A program made the position numbers and the translations under genes. Shown in pieces: positions 1-6,398 of a stretch of DNA of 64,000 nt (the first letter of the stretch is position 1; the number at the start of each line of letters is the position of its first letter). Source of the stretch: Acidobacteriota bacterium (lineage in GTDB: Bacteria > Acidobacteriota > Thermoanaerobaculia > Multivoradales > Multivoraceae); assembly GCA_011525365.1 (NCBI GenBank), contig WTGQ01000004.1:1-64000 (forward strand), given 5' to 3'. The notes below the pieces were generated by a model that saw nothing but the letters and a program-made list of their open reading frames with translations, did not search any database and had not been told where the DNA came from.

Positions 1-90
1 CCGGCGTCTAGTCCAATCTACGGCCGGGTCGGTCGCGGATGAGCCGCTTGCCGACGGGTCGTAGCGCCTACAACAGGGAGCTACGAGAAA

Positions 91-570
91 ATGAGAGAGA
101 CGTTGCGCGGCGCGCTGCTGAGCGCGCTGTTGTTCGGCGGATTGGCGTTGCTAGCCGCGCCTGCTACTGCGCAAGGTGGCGGCGGAACGATGGAGTGCGG
201 CGAGGAAAACGGATCGGTGGAGTGCGACGACGAGATCACGGTTACGGACACTCCGCTGCCACCGGACCCGGACCCGCCGCCTCCACCACCTCCTCCGCCA
301 CCCCCGCCGCCTCCGCCTCCGCCGCCTCCGCCTCCGCCGGTGAACTGTCTCGGGTGTCATCCCGACCCCCATCGGCCACCGCAGAAGAAGAAGAGTTGCT
401 CGGCTGAGATACAGGCTCTGAACGCGGCGTCCGATTTGGAGGATCGTGAGTGCAGGGGATCGTTCTTCGGGTTGACAACCCAGGAATGTCGAGACGCTAG
501 GGCTGCTTACGACCTAGCGCTCAAGGCTCTATCAATCTGCAGGGGGCCGACGATCGGCCCCGGCCGTTAG
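91..570 (+). CDS. Exported proline-run, cysteine-rich protein (copy 1)
   Basis: This gene encodes 159 residues with a Sec-type signal peptide at about 1-28 (basic start, hydrophobic core, AxA-like site near ATAQ). The mature part starts with a Gly/Cys/acid segment, then an almost unbroken proline run at about 57-83, then a Cys-containing C-terminal half with a CLGC motif. The proline run suggests a stiff spacer across the periplasm or to the cell surface. No family was recognised. The ATG is preceded by a purine-rich stretch, and promoter leader L2 lies just upstream in the second copy at 29488. It is first in a pair with the exported protein at 625. Confidence 0.7.
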   Translation: MRETLRGALLSALLFGGLALLAAPATAQGGGGTMECGEENGSVECDDEITVTDTPLPPDPDPPPPPPPPPPPPPPPPPPPPPPVNCLGCHPDPHRPPQKKKSCSAEIQALNAASDLEDRECRGSFFGLTTQECRDARAAYDLALKALSICRGPTIGPGR

Positions 571-624
571 GCCCGCGCTGTGGCAGCTAAGATCGGAATT
601 CTGGAAAGAGGGGAGAAACAACTT

Positions 625-1128
625 ATGAGAAGCGCAACCATGAACCTGGGTTTTCTCGCCGTCCTTCTGTGCGGCGGGATCTTCACCCCGTCGGCTCTTC
701 GCTCCGAAACCGAAGACCCCTTCGACGAGCGGATGGGAGAGATGGTCCAAAGTGCGAGCGAGGCCGGGGACAAACTCAAGCGCGCGGGCGAGAAGTTCAG
801 GGCGACGACGACAGAGGACCCTCACGCCTACAACGCGGCATTGGCTGAGTACAGTGCGGCAAGAGCTGAATTCTGGGAAACCGCCCAGAGACTGGAGCCT
901 TCCAAGCTGGACAAGTGGGAGGCTCGGCAGCGACTGATCGAGCTGATCTACGACAGCGACGACGAGACGGTGTTCTCGTTGTATCTCTTTGCGGTGGATC
1001 AAGAGCGGAAGTCCAAACAGGCCCAAGAAGAGATTGCAGATCTTCTCGCCCGTATAGAGCGGAACCGGCAAAACCGAGAATCGGCCGGGATTTCCCTGAC
1101 GCCCGAATCTCTGCCGCCCGAAGACTGA
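625..1128 (+). CDS. Exported helical protein (copy 1)
   Basis: This gene encodes 167 residues. I chose the ATG at 625 over an upstream in-frame GTG at 580 because GGGGAG lies about 10 bases before it and the signal peptide (MRSATMNLGFLAVLLCGG) then starts correctly. The mature protein is charged and mostly predicted helical, with no cysteine, consistent with an extended periplasmic helix. No family was recognised. It follows the proline-run protein by 54 bp and is likely co-transcribed with it. A large GC-rich hairpin follows at 1135-1187. Confidence 0.65.
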   Translation: MRSATMNLGFLAVLLCGGIFTPSALRSETEDPFDERMGEMVQSASEAGDKLKRAGEKFRATTTEDPHAYNAALAEYSAARAEFWETAQRLEPSKLDKWEARQRLIELIYDSDDETVFSLYLFAVDQERKSKQAQEEIADLLARIERNRQNRESAGISLTPESLPPED

Positions 1129-1134
1129 TGGTGA

Positions 1135-1187
1135 GGCAGCTTGGCCGGGGCCTGCCCCATCAAGGGCCAGGTCCCGGCCCGGCTGCC
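1135..1187. terminator. Long GC hairpin between convergent genes
   Basis: GGCAGC and GGCCGGG (1135-1149) pair with CCCGGCC and GCTGCC (1173-1187), giving an interrupted stem of about 13 bp. It sits between the exported-protein gene and the converging recombinase gene. There is no U-tract, so termination is inferred from position only. The repeat copy is at 30532-30584. Confidence 0.45.
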
Positions 1188-1275
1188 CTAGTCCGAGCGC
1201 CGCCTGGCCAGGTGCGCCCCAGGGCTGCTTCCTTTCCCGTCCGCGCGCGGGGGGTGGCCGCTGGCCGGGTGGCCG

Positions 1276-2226
1276 CTAGACGCTGATGCGTTCGACGATG
1301 TTGCGGGTGATCTTGTGGGCTCTGCGGTCGTAGACCTGGGTGGTGGAGGGGTGCGAGTGTCCGGCGAGGTACTGCACGTCCTCCATGGGCACGTCCTGGG
1401 TCAGGAGGTCGGTGACGACCATGACGCGGAAGGAGTGCGGGGTGAGGATCTTCGGCAGGCCGGCGTCGCGCAGCCGTCGCTTGAGCAGGTCGCGGATGAG
1501 CTGCGGGGAGAGGGTCCGCGGGACCAGACGGGCGAGATTCCGGTTGTCGAGCGGCCGGAGGAGAGGCGAGTCCTTGGGTTCGTCGACGAGCCGGCCGGCC
1601 GCCAGGTAGTCGGCGAGCCAGCCGTCCAGGTCGATGCGCACGGGAATCTCCCGGCGCTTGCCGCCCTTCTCGCGGAAGCACAAGGTCCGGTGTTCGCCGT
1701 AGTCGCGTAGATCCTGGAGGCGCAACTGGCTGAGGGCGCCGACCCGGGCTCCGGTGTAGGTGAGCGTGCCGATGACGGCGCGATCCCGGAGTCCGGCCAG
1801 GCGGGTGGCGTCGATGGAGTCGAGGAGTTGTCTGGCCTGCGCGACGGTGATCTCGGGCGTTCTGCCGGCGTCTGCCGGCTGGCGCGGGCCGCGGACGGAG
1901 GCGAACGGGTTGAGCATGACGACGTGTCTGGTGACGAGCAGGTCGAAGAAACGCCGCAGGGCGGCGAGGGCCACCTTCTGGGTGGAGACGGAGGGCTGAA
2001 GGTCGCGGATGAACCGGGCCGCGTCTCCGGGGGTGATCTCACGTAGCGCGAGGCCGTTGGCCTGACAGCGCTCGAGGAAGTTGCGGACGTAGCGGCCGTA
2101 GGCCCTGCGTGTGTGCTCGTTCGAGAGCTTGGCCTCGAAGAACTCTTCGGCCGCGAAGGTGGCGCTGTTGCCGGCGTCCTGGAGGATGGCGGGCAGGTTT
2201 CTGTGTGCGAGATCCGTGGTCGTCAT
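1276..2226 (-). CDS. Tyrosine recombinase (XerC/D-like), copy 1
   Basis: This gene encodes 316 residues, the usual size for a XerC/D-type recombinase. The N-terminal SAM-like core-binding domain spans about 23-110 and the catalytic domain about 125-316. The catalytic set is visible: Arg161 (TGARVGAL), a Lys near 190 (EKGGKRRE), His264-x-x-Arg267 (TPHSFR), His290 (LAGHSH) and the nucleophile Tyr299 (QVYDRR). It is encoded inside the long repeat and convergent with the exported proteins. It may catalyse exchange at sites in the repeat, such as the GTCTAGT motifs of the promoter leader, but that is inference. It is a different subfamily from the integrase at 53.3 kb. Confidence 0.9.
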   Translation of the reverse strand: MTTTDLAHRNLPAILQDAGNSATFAAEEFFEAKLSNEHTRRAYGRYVRNFLERCQANGLALREITPGDAARFIRDLQPSVSTQKVALAALRRFFDLLVTRHVVMLNPFASVRGPRQPADAGRTPEITVAQARQLLDSIDATRLAGLRDRAVIGTLTYTGARVGALSQLRLQDLRDYGEHRTLCFREKGGKRREIPVRIDLDGWLADYLAAGRLVDEPKDSPLLRPLDNRNLARLVPRTLSPQLIRDLLKRRLRDAGLPKILTPHSFRVMVVTDLLTQDVPMEDVQYLAGHSHPSTTQVYDRRAHKITRNIVERISV

Positions 2227-2235
2227 GCCCCGATC

Positions 2236-2263
2236 AAGCTCACTTGTGAGCCTTCACTGTAGT
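2236..2263. promoter_or_regulatory. Two palindromes in the int-brnT intergenic region
   Basis: GCTCAC-TT-GTGAGC and, two bases later, TCACT-GT-AGTGA lie between the divergent recombinase and brnT starts. They are followed by an AT-rich TATAGTGTATG that could be the brnT -10 region. BrnA-type ribbon-helix-helix antitoxins repress their own operon at such dyads, so this is the likely operator. It is repeated near 31633-31660. Confidence 0.55.
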
Positions 2264-2287
2264 GATATAGTGTATGTACAGAAACCG

Positions 2288-2566
2288 ATGCGATTCGAGT
2301 GGGACGAGACCAAGAATCAGACGAACATCCGCAAGCATGGCATCGGGTTCGACACCGCGAAGCGCATTTTCGAGGGGGTCGTGGCGACTGCGCCCGACCG
2401 CCGCCGGGACTACGGTGAGGATCGTCACGTGAGCATCGGCCGGGTGGAGACCGGAGTACTGATCGTGGTTGCGCATGCTGAGCGCGGCGGGCGCATCCGG
2501 CTCATCTCCGCCCGGCCGGCATCGCGCAAGGAAAGGAGAATCTACGATGAGCGGGCGCGACGATAG
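2288..2566 (+). CDS. brnT: BrnT-family ribonuclease toxin (copy 1)
   Basis: This gene encodes 92 residues matching the BrnT toxin pattern: an N-terminal FEWDETKNQTNIRKHGI block, then GFDTAKRIF, a central RRRDYGEDRHVSIGR and a C-terminal RLISARPASRKERRIYD. BrnT proteins are RelE-fold mRNA interferases neutralised by BrnA. The gene overlaps brnA by 20 bp, the toxin-first order known for this family. A BrnTA system inside a recombinable repeat would help stabilise the element, and two identical copies are present in the window. Confidence 0.9.
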   Translation: MRFEWDETKNQTNIRKHGIGFDTAKRIFEGVVATAPDRRRDYGEDRHVSIGRVETGVLIVVAHAERGGRIRLISARPASRKERRIYDERARR

Positions 2567-2837
2567 ACCTTTGACGCCCGAGCAGATCGCGGCGGTGAAG
2601 GACGAGAGCATCGACTTCAGCGACATCCCGGAACTGGACGAGGAATTCTGGGAGCGGGCGGAGCTCACCGAGGCCGCCCGGACCGACCAGATCACGATGC
2701 GCGTCAAGCGCTCCGTGCTGGCCTACTTCAAGGCTCCGGGGAAGGGCTACCAGACGCGAATGAACCGCGTGCTCGAAAGCTACGTGCGGCACAAGACGAG
2801 AGAGTCCGCCGACGCTGGGGAGGCCGCGCGTCACTGA
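2547..2837 (+). CDS. brnA: BrnA-family antitoxin (copy 1)
   Basis: This gene encodes 96 residues, translated in overlap with brnT from an ATG behind a GGAAAGGAGA ribosome site. The N-terminal half carries the toxin-binding SDIPELDEEFWERAEL segment. The C-terminal part (ITMRVKRSVLAYFK, then GYQTRMNRVL) is the ribbon-helix-helix DNA-binding region typical of BrnA. It should neutralise BrnT and autorepress the operon at the palindromes upstream of brnT. Confidence 0.9.
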   Translation: MSGRDDRPLTPEQIAAVKDESIDFSDIPELDEEFWERAELTEAARTDQITMRVKRSVLAYFKAPGKGYQTRMNRVLESYVRHKTRESADAGEAARH

Positions 2838-2879
2838 AGGTGCAGCAGGGTTTCCGTGTGCGAGTTCCCTGGTCGCCAT
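2831..2879 (-). pseudogene. Fragment of a recombinase 5' end
   Basis: The minus strand from 2879 encodes MATRELAHGNPAAP, which resembles the first residues of the recombinase at 2226 (MTTTDLAHRNLPAI). The DNA around both starts also matches. Only the first ~15 codons remain, so this is probably the scar of a second, related recombinase gene. A dyad ACGATAA/TTATCGT follows at about 2886-2904. Confidence 0.5.
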
Positions 2880-2898
2880 GTCTCAACGATAACAGCCT

Positions 2899-3170
2899 TT
2901 ATCGTAGTCTGATGGGCGGAATGTAGGGTTTGTTCCCAAACCCCAGACACGGGATCAGTTGGCCGAGCAGACCCGCCGCCCCCATCGCGTCCTTCACCGC
3001 CCAGAGTTCGCGGATCACCGGGTCGCCGCGTGGCGTGCCCGCACCTCTGCTCCAGCACCGCGTCGACCTCGGCCAGAAGGCCCTTGTCCGCCTTGGTGTA
3101 GCGGACAAACGAACGCACAAGCCGGAACGCCGCGACGGTCCCGCACGCGGCCCGTCTCCCGGTGCTGCCG
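2899..3170 (-). pseudogene. Frameshifted small gene, family unknown (copy 1)
   Basis: Two overlapping frames join sensibly. One gives LVRSFVRYTKADKGLLAEV and the other continues RGDPVIRELWAVKDAM and then GLLGQLIPCLGFGNK, with a frame change near 3045. The combined product would be about 85-90 residues. I do not recognise it. The same break occurs in the second repeat copy at 32296-32567, so it predates the duplication. Confidence 0.35.
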
Positions 3171-3186
3171 CACCAGGCGCTGTACC

Positions 3187-3394
3187 GGCGGCCGGCCCCT
3201 GCTCGCAAGAAGGGGAAACGACCCGCTACGACGGGGCGCTACGGCCCCAAAACGAGGGGGTGTCTAGTCCAACCTACGCGGGGGTAGTCGCGGGGCCGTA
3301 GCGGGCCAGAGATTGGTACAGCGTAACAAGGTTTCCCTCTCTTTGCAGGGGCTTCGGCTTTTCTGCTACGGTCCCCGCCGTCTAGTTCAATCTT
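3187..3394 (+). repeat. Promoter-leader repeat L1
   Basis: This is one of four copies of a ~207-bp element (others at 29210-29416, 32584-32790 and 53085-53250 on the minus strand). It begins GGCGGCCGGCC. A 12-bp inverted repeat (CGCTACGGCCCC / GGGGCCGTAGCG, about 50 bp apart) encloses a GTCTAGTCCAACCTACG motif. The element ends with a candidate promoter and a second GTCTAGTTCAA motif. Here it precedes a 38-codon membrane peptide gene at 3443. Confidence 0.85.
3343..3372 (+). promoter_or_regulatory. Candidate promoter in leader L1
   Basis: TTGCAG (3343-3348) and TACGGT (3367-3372) are separated by 18 bp, with an extended -10 TG at 3364-3365. The same boxes and the same 18-bp spacing occur in L2 (29366-29395) and L3 (32740-32769). 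In L3 a one-base deletion and a one-base insertion in the spacer cancel out, which argues for selection on spacing. Confidence 0.6.
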
Positions 3395-3442
3395 GATCGG
3401 GTTGGTCGACTGGCTAAGCGGCGATTGTTGAGGAGGGTCCAG

Positions 3443-3559
3443 ATGAGAGCTGCTGTTAGGTGGTACTTTCTGGGCGGTTCGCGTTTTGCGCGAGTGGTGC
3501 GTTATCAGTGCCTCGCCGGCTTGATCCTTTATGCCGGCTGGTTCTTGTTCCTGCGCTAG
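3443..3559 (+). CDS. 38-residue membrane peptide of the L1 cassette
   Basis: The ATG at 3443 follows GAGGAGGG, an excellent ribosome site. The product is 38 residues: a basic start (MRAAVRWYFLGGSRFARVVR), then one hydrophobic helix (LAGLILYAGWFLFL) and a final Arg. It lies about 70 bp after the promoter of L1 and is followed at 3574 by a strong terminator, so it forms a complete one-gene transcription unit. Toxic peptide, membrane-signalling and peptide-subunit roles are all possible, and no family was recognised. Confidence 0.6.
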   Translation: MRAAVRWYFLGGSRFARVVRYQCLAGLILYAGWFLFLR

Positions 3560-3573
3560 GTTGCGCGTTCCGT

Positions 3574-3618
3574 GTCGCCGTTCCCAGGGGCATAAAACCC
3601 CCTGGGAACGGCGACTTT
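3574..3618 (+). terminator. Strong terminator of the L1 cassette
   Basis: A 17-bp perfect stem (3574-3590 with 3599-3615) closes an 8-base loop and is followed by TTTCG. A near-identical hairpin ends the small-gene unit of the L4 cassette at 52257-52293 in the opposite orientation. Confidence 0.8.
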
Positions 3619-3627
3619 CGACCGCTG

Positions 3628-3666
3628 GATCGGCCCGTGACCCCTTTTGGGGAGGATCGACCGATC
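3628..3666. repeat. GCCCGTGACCCC / ACCGATCA element, copy 1
   Basis: Immediately after the terminator lies GGATCGGCCCGTGACCCC, then TTTTGGGGAGGATCGACCGATCA. The same element occurs at about 44761-44796 and, reversed, at 52202-52240. It contains a CCCC/GGGG mini-hairpin and a GATCGACCGATC dyad. Its 3' edge coincides with the hicB stop here and lies just beyond a restriction-endonuclease stop at 44.8 kb, so it may also act as a gene-end signal. Confidence 0.6.
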
Positions 3667-3877
3667 AGGCCGCGATGTGAACCTGGGCGGCGGTGGTCTG
3701 GGGCGGCGGGACGGGATCGCCGTCGCGCCGCAGGCCCTCGAGGTGGAACTCGATGGCTTCCTGCATCAGCCGGATGACCTCGTCGCGGGTGGGGCCGGTG
3801 GTGCCGCAGCCAGGAAGGTCGGGAACGTACGCCGAGTAGTTGTGGGGCGTCTTTTCGATGACGATGGTGTACTTCAC
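3665..3877 (-). CDS. hicB: HicB-like antitoxin (lone, next to broken hicA)
   Basis: This gene encodes 70 residues with the HicB partial RNase-H-like fold signature: YTIVIEKTPHNYSAYVPDLPGCGTTGPT, then EVIRLMQEAIEFHLEGLRRDG. The start is a GTG that overlaps the stop of the upstream hicA remnant. It is short for HicB and lacks a C-terminal DNA-binding domain, like the two HicB-like genes at 8.1-8.6 kb. With hicA frameshifted it may be a leftover or act as a spare antitoxin. Confidence 0.85.
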   Translation of the reverse strand: MKYTIVIEKTPHNYSAYVPDLPGCGTTGPTRDEVIRLMQEAIEFHLEGLRRDGDPVPPPQTTAAQVHIAA

Positions 3878-4078
3878 TGTTTCCTCGCTTCCTTGAGGCC
3901 GGCCTGGCGGAGGATGTTGTTCCAGGTGCCAGGCGCCATGTCGTCACTGAGTTTTACCGGCGACGGTCACCTTGCCGGGCTTGGCGGGATGCCGGTACTG
4001 GCGGTGACTGCCTTTGGTGGCGACGTGTTCCCATCCGTCGCGGCGGATCGTGCGAATGATGTCGCGGACCTTGGGCAT
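3874..4078 (-). pseudogene. hicA: hicA toxin broken by a one-base frameshift
   Basis: Translation from the ATG at 4078 gives MPKVRDIIRTIRRDGWEHVA, then TKGSHRQYRHPAKPGKVTVAG, closely matching the intact HicA at 8564-8767. It then stops early. Removing one base from the TTTT run at 3952-3955 restores a full C-terminus (APGTWNNILRQAGLKEA) ending in overlap with hicB. HicA is a dsRBD-like mRNA-cleaving toxin whose catalytic His lies in GSHR. Loss of the toxin with retention of its antitoxin is common decay, but a homopolymer sequencing error would look the same. Confidence 0.8.
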
Positions 4079-4312
4079 CGCGGAAGAGGTTAGCGGCCCA
4101 TTACCTCGGCGGGAGTCTGGAGAAAGCGATTCGAGGAGGGCGCCGCCAAGTAGTGCCGGAGACCGCCCTCGGGCGATGTGCGGCCGTACGCGGGTCCGCA
4201 GGCTGAGAGGCGGGAGAAGAGCGGCCCCGGCCGGGCCGACGAAAGAGCGCGACTCAGCGCAGGGCCGGGAGAGCCGTCCGAACCGATGCAGGTTTCGGCG
4301 GTGCGTAGCGGA

Positions 4313-5533
4313 CTAGCGGAGTCGGTTTCGGCGATGTCGCAGCGCCTCCCACTGGACGCCGGCGTTGCAGCCGCAGGCTTCGAACGCGCCGCGCGGGCCG
4401 GTGAAGCCCAGGCCGCGGCACTTGGGGCAGACCTCGCCCGTCTCGCAGTCGGCGAGCGGGTCGGCGTGTCGGATTGAGGGTAGATTCGAGGCTTGCGCAG
4501 GCCGCGGCGGCCCCCTGGAGGGTTGTTTTGGCGCCTCCTGACGGGTTGGGGAGGCCCAAATGTCAGCATGCAAGCCTCTCTCCGGGTCGCGCCCCTTTCG
4601 GGAGCCGCGACCGGAGGAAAGAAGGTCGCCGGCTATGCCGGCGGCGACCTCCGGCCGAACGCCTACGGCGTCCGGCGAATCCGGAAACGGGAATTCCTCG
4701 TCAACGCAAGGCCCCGAACGGCGCAGATCCGTCTCTGACGCACCGGATCCGGAGGCGGCGGCTACCGCCGCCGCGCTAGCGAATAGAGACGGGAACTGCG
4801 GAAGCGCCGAGCCCACGTCGAGACGCTCGAGGTCGCTGCGCCGGGGCGCGGATTCGGACGCCGGCTGCGCCGGCGGGCGACGGCGGCAGGAGCACAGCCT
4901 GGCGGAGTTCGTGGCGAGGTCGACGATCACGCCGCGGCCGTGGCACTTGGGGCAAGTCCTCGACTCCGGGCGCTCGAGCCGGAGGTGGCGGCGCGTAACG
5001 TAGTAACAGAGCGCACGGCTAACACCGTGCGCGTCCGCGATCGCACGGACCGGTGTCCGGCGCTCTCCGCGCCGGCGCTGGTTGTCGCGCCGCCATATGG
5101 CGCGGCGAATCTCGCGATCGCGCGGACGGTTGAGCTCGTGCAGCGCAGCCGCCCGAGCTAGGCCGCCCGGCCTGGAATCGGAGGCGAGGCCGCCCAGGTG
5201 GCCCTTCCGAGTCTGGCGCTTTCTGAATCGCGGGCTGAGGGTGCGGGTGCAGTAGTACTCGGCCTGGCGCTCCACGCCGCGCGCGACGCGGTCGATGGCC
5301 GCGTTGGGGAGGCCGGGGCCGTATCGCCTGGCCAGGCGATAGGCCCATTGCTTGATGCTGAGGCCGGAGGAATTCTGCTTCTCGAGGTAGGCGTACCTCT
5401 TCAGCCAGAAGCGGAGGTGCGGGATTGTCCAGGGGTGGACGAACTGGGGTTCGTGGCCGTTGGAGCCGAGTTGGTAGGTGTCGAGCCATGCTCGACCCCG
5501 GACTGCGGCGGAGCGGTGCCAGCGAATGGCCAT
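4313..5533 (-). CDS. Zinc-cluster DNA-binding protein, plasmid-type, unknown
   Basis: This gene encodes 406 residues. An aromatic-rich N-terminal domain (about 1-110) leads to an HTH-like segment (RTPVRAIADAHGVSRALCYYVTRR, about 160-185). Two CxxCxGxG-type zinc knuckles resembling DnaJ repeats follow: CPKCHGRGV...CSC (about 197-222) and CPKCRGLGF...CGC (about 370-395). They are separated by a Ser/Pro/Ala-rich linker. A perfect 25-bp palindrome lies 130 bp upstream. A replication-control or regulatory role is plausible for the element between the repeats, but I recognise no rep family. A ~45-bp piece of this gene recurs at 63.33 kb. Confidence 0.6.
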   Translation of the reverse strand: MAIRWHRSAAVRGRAWLDTYQLGSNGHEPQFVHPWTIPHLRFWLKRYAYLEKQNSSGLSIKQWAYRLARRYGPGLPNAAIDRVARGVERQAEYYCTRTLSPRFRKRQTRKGHLGGLASDSRPGGLARAAALHELNRPRDREIRRAIWRRDNQRRRGERRTPVRAIADAHGVSRALCYYVTRRHLRLERPESRTCPKCHGRGVIVDLATNSARLCSCRRRPPAQPASESAPRRSDLERLDVGSALPQFPSLFASAAAVAAASGSGASETDLRRSGPCVDEEFPFPDSPDAVGVRPEVAAGIAGDLLSSGRGSRKGRDPERGLHADIWASPTRQEAPKQPSRGPPRPAQASNLPSIRHADPLADCETGEVCPKCRGLGFTGPRGAFEACGCNAGVQWEALRHRRNRLR

Positions 5534-5664
5534 CAGACGGCGTCCTCGGGAACACCGACGACCGCGGTCGGCGAGGGGCTACCAGGTCCGGTCGCGGAGC
5601 CGCGGCCGGGAGCGCCGGCGCGGAGGGAGTCCGCGGCGGGTTGGCGGCGGTTAGCCGGTGGCAT

Positions 5665-5689
5665 CCGTCAGTCCGCGGCGGACTGACGG
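5665..5689. promoter_or_regulatory. Perfect palindrome, probable operator
   Basis: CCGTCAGTCCGC and GCGGACTGACGG are separated by a single base. It lies upstream of the zinc-cluster gene start (5533) and is a likely binding site for a dimeric regulator, possibly that protein itself. Confidence 0.6.
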
Positions 5690-5752
5690 CGATCTTCTGG
5701 TACCCTTAGAGGGCCAGCTCGTCCGTTGTGGGTTGACACAACGCCGAGAGAT

Positions 5753-5785
5753 CGCCGCCGGGTGGAGCCGGCGGCGTTCGTTTTT
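5753..5785 (+). terminator. Rho-independent terminator without an obvious gene
   Basis: A 9-bp GC stem (CGCCGCCGG / CCGGCGGCG) is followed by TTCGTTTTT. No plus-strand gene precedes it, so it may end a short untranslated RNA starting near 5690-5740. Confidence 0.6.
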
Positions 5786-6071
5786 CTGGGGGAGGGCGTC
5801 AACGGAGTGTTGACGGGTCCGCCCCAGGGGAGTCAAGGCCGTGCGCGCGGCGACGGGAGTAACCGCCAACACCTTGTTGGCTGGGCCAACGCGAAGCGGA
5901 CCTCGGAATCGAGGCGCCGCTTCGGATAAGTCCTTGTGTTCCATAGAAGAAGTTCGATAGATGATAGAGAAAACCGGCGGGAAGATCCAATTTGGCGCGG
6001 AGGGGACGGAGGCCGGGGACGGTCCGTCGCGGGATCTGCGGCGCGCCGCTTAGGCCAGCTGCTCGCAGGGT

Positions 6072-6374
6072 ATGGTTCGGCGAATGGCCTTGGCGACGCT
6101 GACAGGGGATCGATCTTCCGCTCCTGAATGGCTTGGTGTGGCGGGCGGATTCCTCGGGATGCTGCTCGTCGTCGGGATGGTCTTCGTTGCGGCGAGCGTC
6201 TACTTCCTGCCCTCGATCATCGCATTCAGCCGCAGGGTCAAAACGGCTGCCGGGGTCTTTGTCGTCAACCTCTTCCTAGGCTGGACGCTCCTCGGCTGGG
6301 TGATAGCGCTCGCGTGGGCGGTATCGGGGGCCGCAGCTGCATCGGAGCAGAAGGCTCCGCCGGCTGGTTTCTAG
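6072..6374 (+). CDS. Superinfection immunity protein-like membrane protein
   Basis: This gene encodes 100 residues with two transmembrane segments: FLGMLLVVGMVFVAASVYFL (about 28-47) and a second around FVVNLFLGWTLLGWVIALAWAV. Between them is the conserved PSIIAFSRR motif. That YFLPSIIAF...N.FLGWT..GW..ALAWA pattern is typical of the Imm_superinfect family (related to phage T4 Imm), which blocks DNA entry at the inner membrane. On a conjugative element it might exclude competing DNA. An ATG at 6084 is an alternative start. Confidence 0.75.
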   Translation: MVRRMALATLTGDRSSAPEWLGVAGGFLGMLLVVGMVFVAASVYFLPSIIAFSRRVKTAAGVFVVNLFLGWTLLGWVIALAWAVSGAAAASEQKAPPAGF

Positions 6375-6398
6375 GGACTACTCCGGGACGGATCTCGG

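Larger units (their letters stand above)
1..3336. repeat. Long direct repeat R1 (recombinase/BrnTA module)
   Basis: This segment recurs at 29398-32733 with an offset of 29,397 bp, and I found no difference reading the copies side by side. The match ends at 3336/32733, where the copies diverge inside the promoter leader. The left edge lies outside the window. The module holds two exported-protein genes, a tyrosine recombinase, brnT-brnA and a decayed gene. Identity this long implies a very recent duplication, an active homologous or site-specific exchange, or an assembly join of two plasmids. Confidence 0.95.
5534..6071. other. 538-bp non-coding region with dyads
   Basis: I see no convincing gene here. 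It holds a perfect palindrome (5665-5689), a small GTTGTG/CACAAC dyad (5725-5742), a rho-independent terminator (5753-5785) and a GCCAAC/GTTGGC dyad near 5865-5881. An AT-richer stretch before the membrane protein at 6072 probably carries its promoter. It is the best place in this half to look for an origin or a control RNA. Confidence 0.5.

Noticed and set aside
3318..3336. GCGTAACAAGGTTTCC in the leader resembles the 3' end of 16S rRNA
   Set aside because: The match is a short string only. The flanks do not fold or align as rRNA and there is no anti-SD motif.
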